DNA of 8,635 nucleotides from Methylomicrobium sp035916875 (GTDB taxonomy: Bacteria; Pseudomonadota; Gammaproteobacteria; Methylococcales; Methylomonadaceae), in NCBI RefSeq assembly GCF_035916875.1, contig NZ_JAXUHN010000017.1:1-8635 (forward strand), written 5' to 3'. This document shows, one piece after another, positions 7,238 to 8,635 of the stretch. Numbering within the stretch: position 1 is the first letter of the stretch; every line of letters begins with the position of its first letter. Below the pieces are notes generated by a model. The model made no database searches and had not been told where the DNA came from. It worked only from the letters and a program-made list of their open reading frames with translations. The position numbers and the translations under genes are program-made.

Positions 7238-7342
7238 TAGCCTGAATATAAAAGTTAGCCTTTATTTTTATTATATTTTTTGTGCATATACTGATCATTT
7301 TCAGTGCGCGCAATCGCCGCTGCACTCATTTTTACCCTTCCA

Positions 7343-7380
7343 GGGGTTGTAAGCCGGAACCCCAGAAAATTTTGTCACTC
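7343..7380. repeat. 38-bp terminal inverted repeat of a Tn3-family transposon
   Basis: The repeat begins GGGGTTGTAAGCC, with the GGGG start shared by Tn3-family ends, and 38 bases, the usual length, takes it to 7380. The transposase stop codon (7375-7377, minus strand) lies inside it, a common Tn3 arrangement. The GGGGTT start and an internal AACCCC form a short inner palindrome. The flanking bases TTCCA (7338-7342) would be the 5-bp target duplication. The partner repeat is outside the window, so neither end nor duplication can be confirmed here. Confidence 0.65.
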
Positions 7381-8522
7381 CAATTCCAGCCCTTCCACGA
7401 GCGCATCCAGATCAAGCAATTTGCCATCGCTTTGGAAGGTGTAATGTCCATTGAGCAGAATGTGCCGCCACGCGGTCGGCGATATCTGTGTGATTAACGC
7501 TAACGCCTTTGCATTGCTGCCCGCTTCGTACTTGGTCAGCAGCCGCGACAGAATCGCCGAGTTATAGTAGATGATCGCATTGGCAATCAACCGCGCGCAC
7601 TGGTTACTGATTTCGGTTTCGATGTCGGTGCGTCCAGTCAGTTTCTTTTTGCCCCCGACTTTCGAGATGGCGGCGCGTAGCTGGTGATAGGATTCAATAC
7701 GGTTTTGCGAGCGATGAACTTTGCGTTCCAGTTGCGGATCGCGCAGATAACGCAATGTATAGATGCTGCGTATTAGCTTGTCGAACTCAAAGATCGCACT
7801 CCGTGTCGGATTCGGTGCGGTATAGGTGCATAACTTACGTATCAACGTACCTTGTGTCATTTCTTTCAAACCAAGCGTAGCGACGATCCGATCGATGTTC
7901 AGTTTTTCGTTGGCAATGGCTTCAATGTCGATCTGGCTGATCGGTTTAATCAGAAACTTCTCGTACAACGCCGGATTATCGAGGCAATAAAGTGCTTGCA
8001 ATTGATCTTTCAGGACGGCAAATCGCGCTTCAAAACGTAATCCAAACCAGTGCAGAATGGCGAAGTTTGCTTTGCTAATGCTGTGCATGTCCCCGGTGAT
8101 CGCGGTCGGCACAATATCGGATGTGTTACGATACCAAATATCGAAAACATGGTGGGCTTCGTACTCATGCGCACCGATGAGGTAGCCGTTAAGCGGTATG
8201 TGGTTGCGCAGCAGAGTATAGGCCACTACGCCTTTGCCGCGTCCGAAATATTTCCGCGAATGGCGTGCCTTCACGGTTGGACGCTCAACACCGAGTTTTT
8301 GACCATCGACGGCGCCGTACAGCGTATCCAAATCGAACGAGTAATGGGGGAAATCGGAAGCCCGGCGATAGCATTACTGATGCGGTCATTGGCGGTATGG
8401 AGGGATGCTTGCCGCAGATACTGCTGGTAGGTTGTTTCCAGCATGTGGTACGGGATATCGCTGGTGCGTGCCATGACCTTATTGCCGTGGTTCATGGCCT
8501 GTGCGATGATGACAGCCAGTAA
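7375..8522 (-). pseudogene. tnpA: Tn3-family transposase, C-terminal part, frameshifted and interrupted
   Basis: About 380 of the roughly 970-1000 residues expected for a Tn3-family DDE transposase are present. From the 8331 TTG codon as residue 1 the catalytic triad is visible: Asp9 in VDGQK, Asp81 in TGDMHSISK and Glu213 in NRIESYHQLR. The family C-terminus SPTAWRHILLNGHYTF is at 285-300. Upstream, residues such as NHGNKVMARTSDIPYHMLE continue the alignment in another frame. The frames join if one C is added to the C run at 8346-8350, giving ...LPISPHYSFDLDTLYGAVDG. The gene reading ends at the Leu-Leu codons at 8517-8522, where another element begins, so the N-terminal two thirds lie beyond it or are lost. 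The catalytic region looks little decayed, which suggests a recent insertion or a frameshift caused by sequencing error. Confidence 0.88.
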
Positions 8523-8635
8523 ATATCCCCCGGCAAAGCCGGGGGCTTTATGTTGTGAACCGCTCAAAGCGGTACGTGGGGTCGCTAACGCGGCCCCAGT
8601 TCAATAGCCGCCTAAAGGCGGCTTTCAGTTCCAAA
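8523..8635 (+). ncRNA. Candidate HEARO / IscB omega-RNA scaffold, 5' part
   Basis: Four consecutive stem-loops occupy almost the whole stretch: CCCCCGGC/GCCGGGGG (8527-8545, AAA loop), ACCGCT/AGCGGT (8559-8573, CAA loop), a nine-pair stem with TAAC loop (8577-8598, one G-U pair) and GCCGCC/GGCGGC (8607-8622, TAAA loop). Linkers GTGA and CAGTTCAATA separate them. This compact series next to a sharp insertion boundary fits the HEARO RNA, now known as the omega-RNA of IscB nucleases in IS200/IS605-type elements. The assignment rests on architecture and remembered consensus, not on a covariance search. If correct, the iscB gene would follow to the right of 8635 on the plus strand, and the guide is the tnpA sequence immediately left of 8527. 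Confidence 0.5.

Noticed and set aside
7173..7325. 51-codon N-terminal extension of the propeller protein
   Set aside because: It contains the TTGACA promoter and precedes a strong ribosome-binding site and signal peptide at 7172.
8527..8622. CRISPR array or tandem repeats
   Set aside because: The four hairpins differ in sequence and spacing; there are no direct repeats with spacers.

Overview
The window is bacterial chromosomal DNA of moderate G+C content, most likely from a gammaproteobacterium. The RIO-type kinase, the stand-alone rhodanese with a ...SVPRY C-terminus and the exported RoxA-like dihaem cytochrome all fit that class, and an aquatic or methylotroph-type member is possible. 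The taxonomic call is an inference. The middle holds four intact genes: a RIO-family kinase, an exported dihaem c-type cytochrome of the RoxA/CCP-MauG type, a small rhodanese and an exported PQQ-like beta-propeller protein. A decayed catalase-family gene also lies there. Both ends are mobile DNA.

Layout, left to right. Positions 1-108 look like the left end of an IS200/IS605-type element pointing out of the window: a GC-rich hairpin at 84-102, a Shine-Dalgarno at 18-23 and an ATG at 10, all on the minus strand. The RIO kinase gene (278-1120, minus) has its own terminator and a near-consensus promoter so close to the ATG that the mRNA may be leaderless. After about 400 non-coding bases comes the catalase-family remnant (about 1522-2224, plus). 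It carries two frameshifts and a nonsense codon and has lost its C-terminal part next to a 14-bp perfect inverted repeat. Convergent to it is the cytochrome gene (2298-4193, minus). A divergent intergenic region separates this from the rhodanese gene (4638-4961, plus), whose stop codon lies in a perfect 13-bp stem-loop. The propeller gene follows (5229-7172, minus), with a good ribosome-binding site and a TTGACA promoter.

The right part (7343-8522) is the 3' end of a Tn3-family transposon: a 38-bp terminal inverted repeat followed by the C-terminal DDE region of the transposase. The transposase is frameshifted in a C run and interrupted near 8522 by another element. That element begins with four consecutive stem-loops (8527-8622) resembling the HEARO / IscB omega-RNA architecture, and any nuclease gene would lie beyond the window edge. 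Its first hairpin has the same 8-bp stem as the hairpin at 84-102.

How the genes relate: the cytochrome and the propeller protein are both predicted to be secreted, and both could take part in periplasmic oxidation chemistry, but the rhodanese on the opposite strand separates them, so they are not one operon. The catalase-like remnant may once have dealt with peroxides in the same locus. The most unusual material is the nest of mobile elements on the right. If the omega-RNA reading is right, its guide comes from the Tn3 transposase gene.
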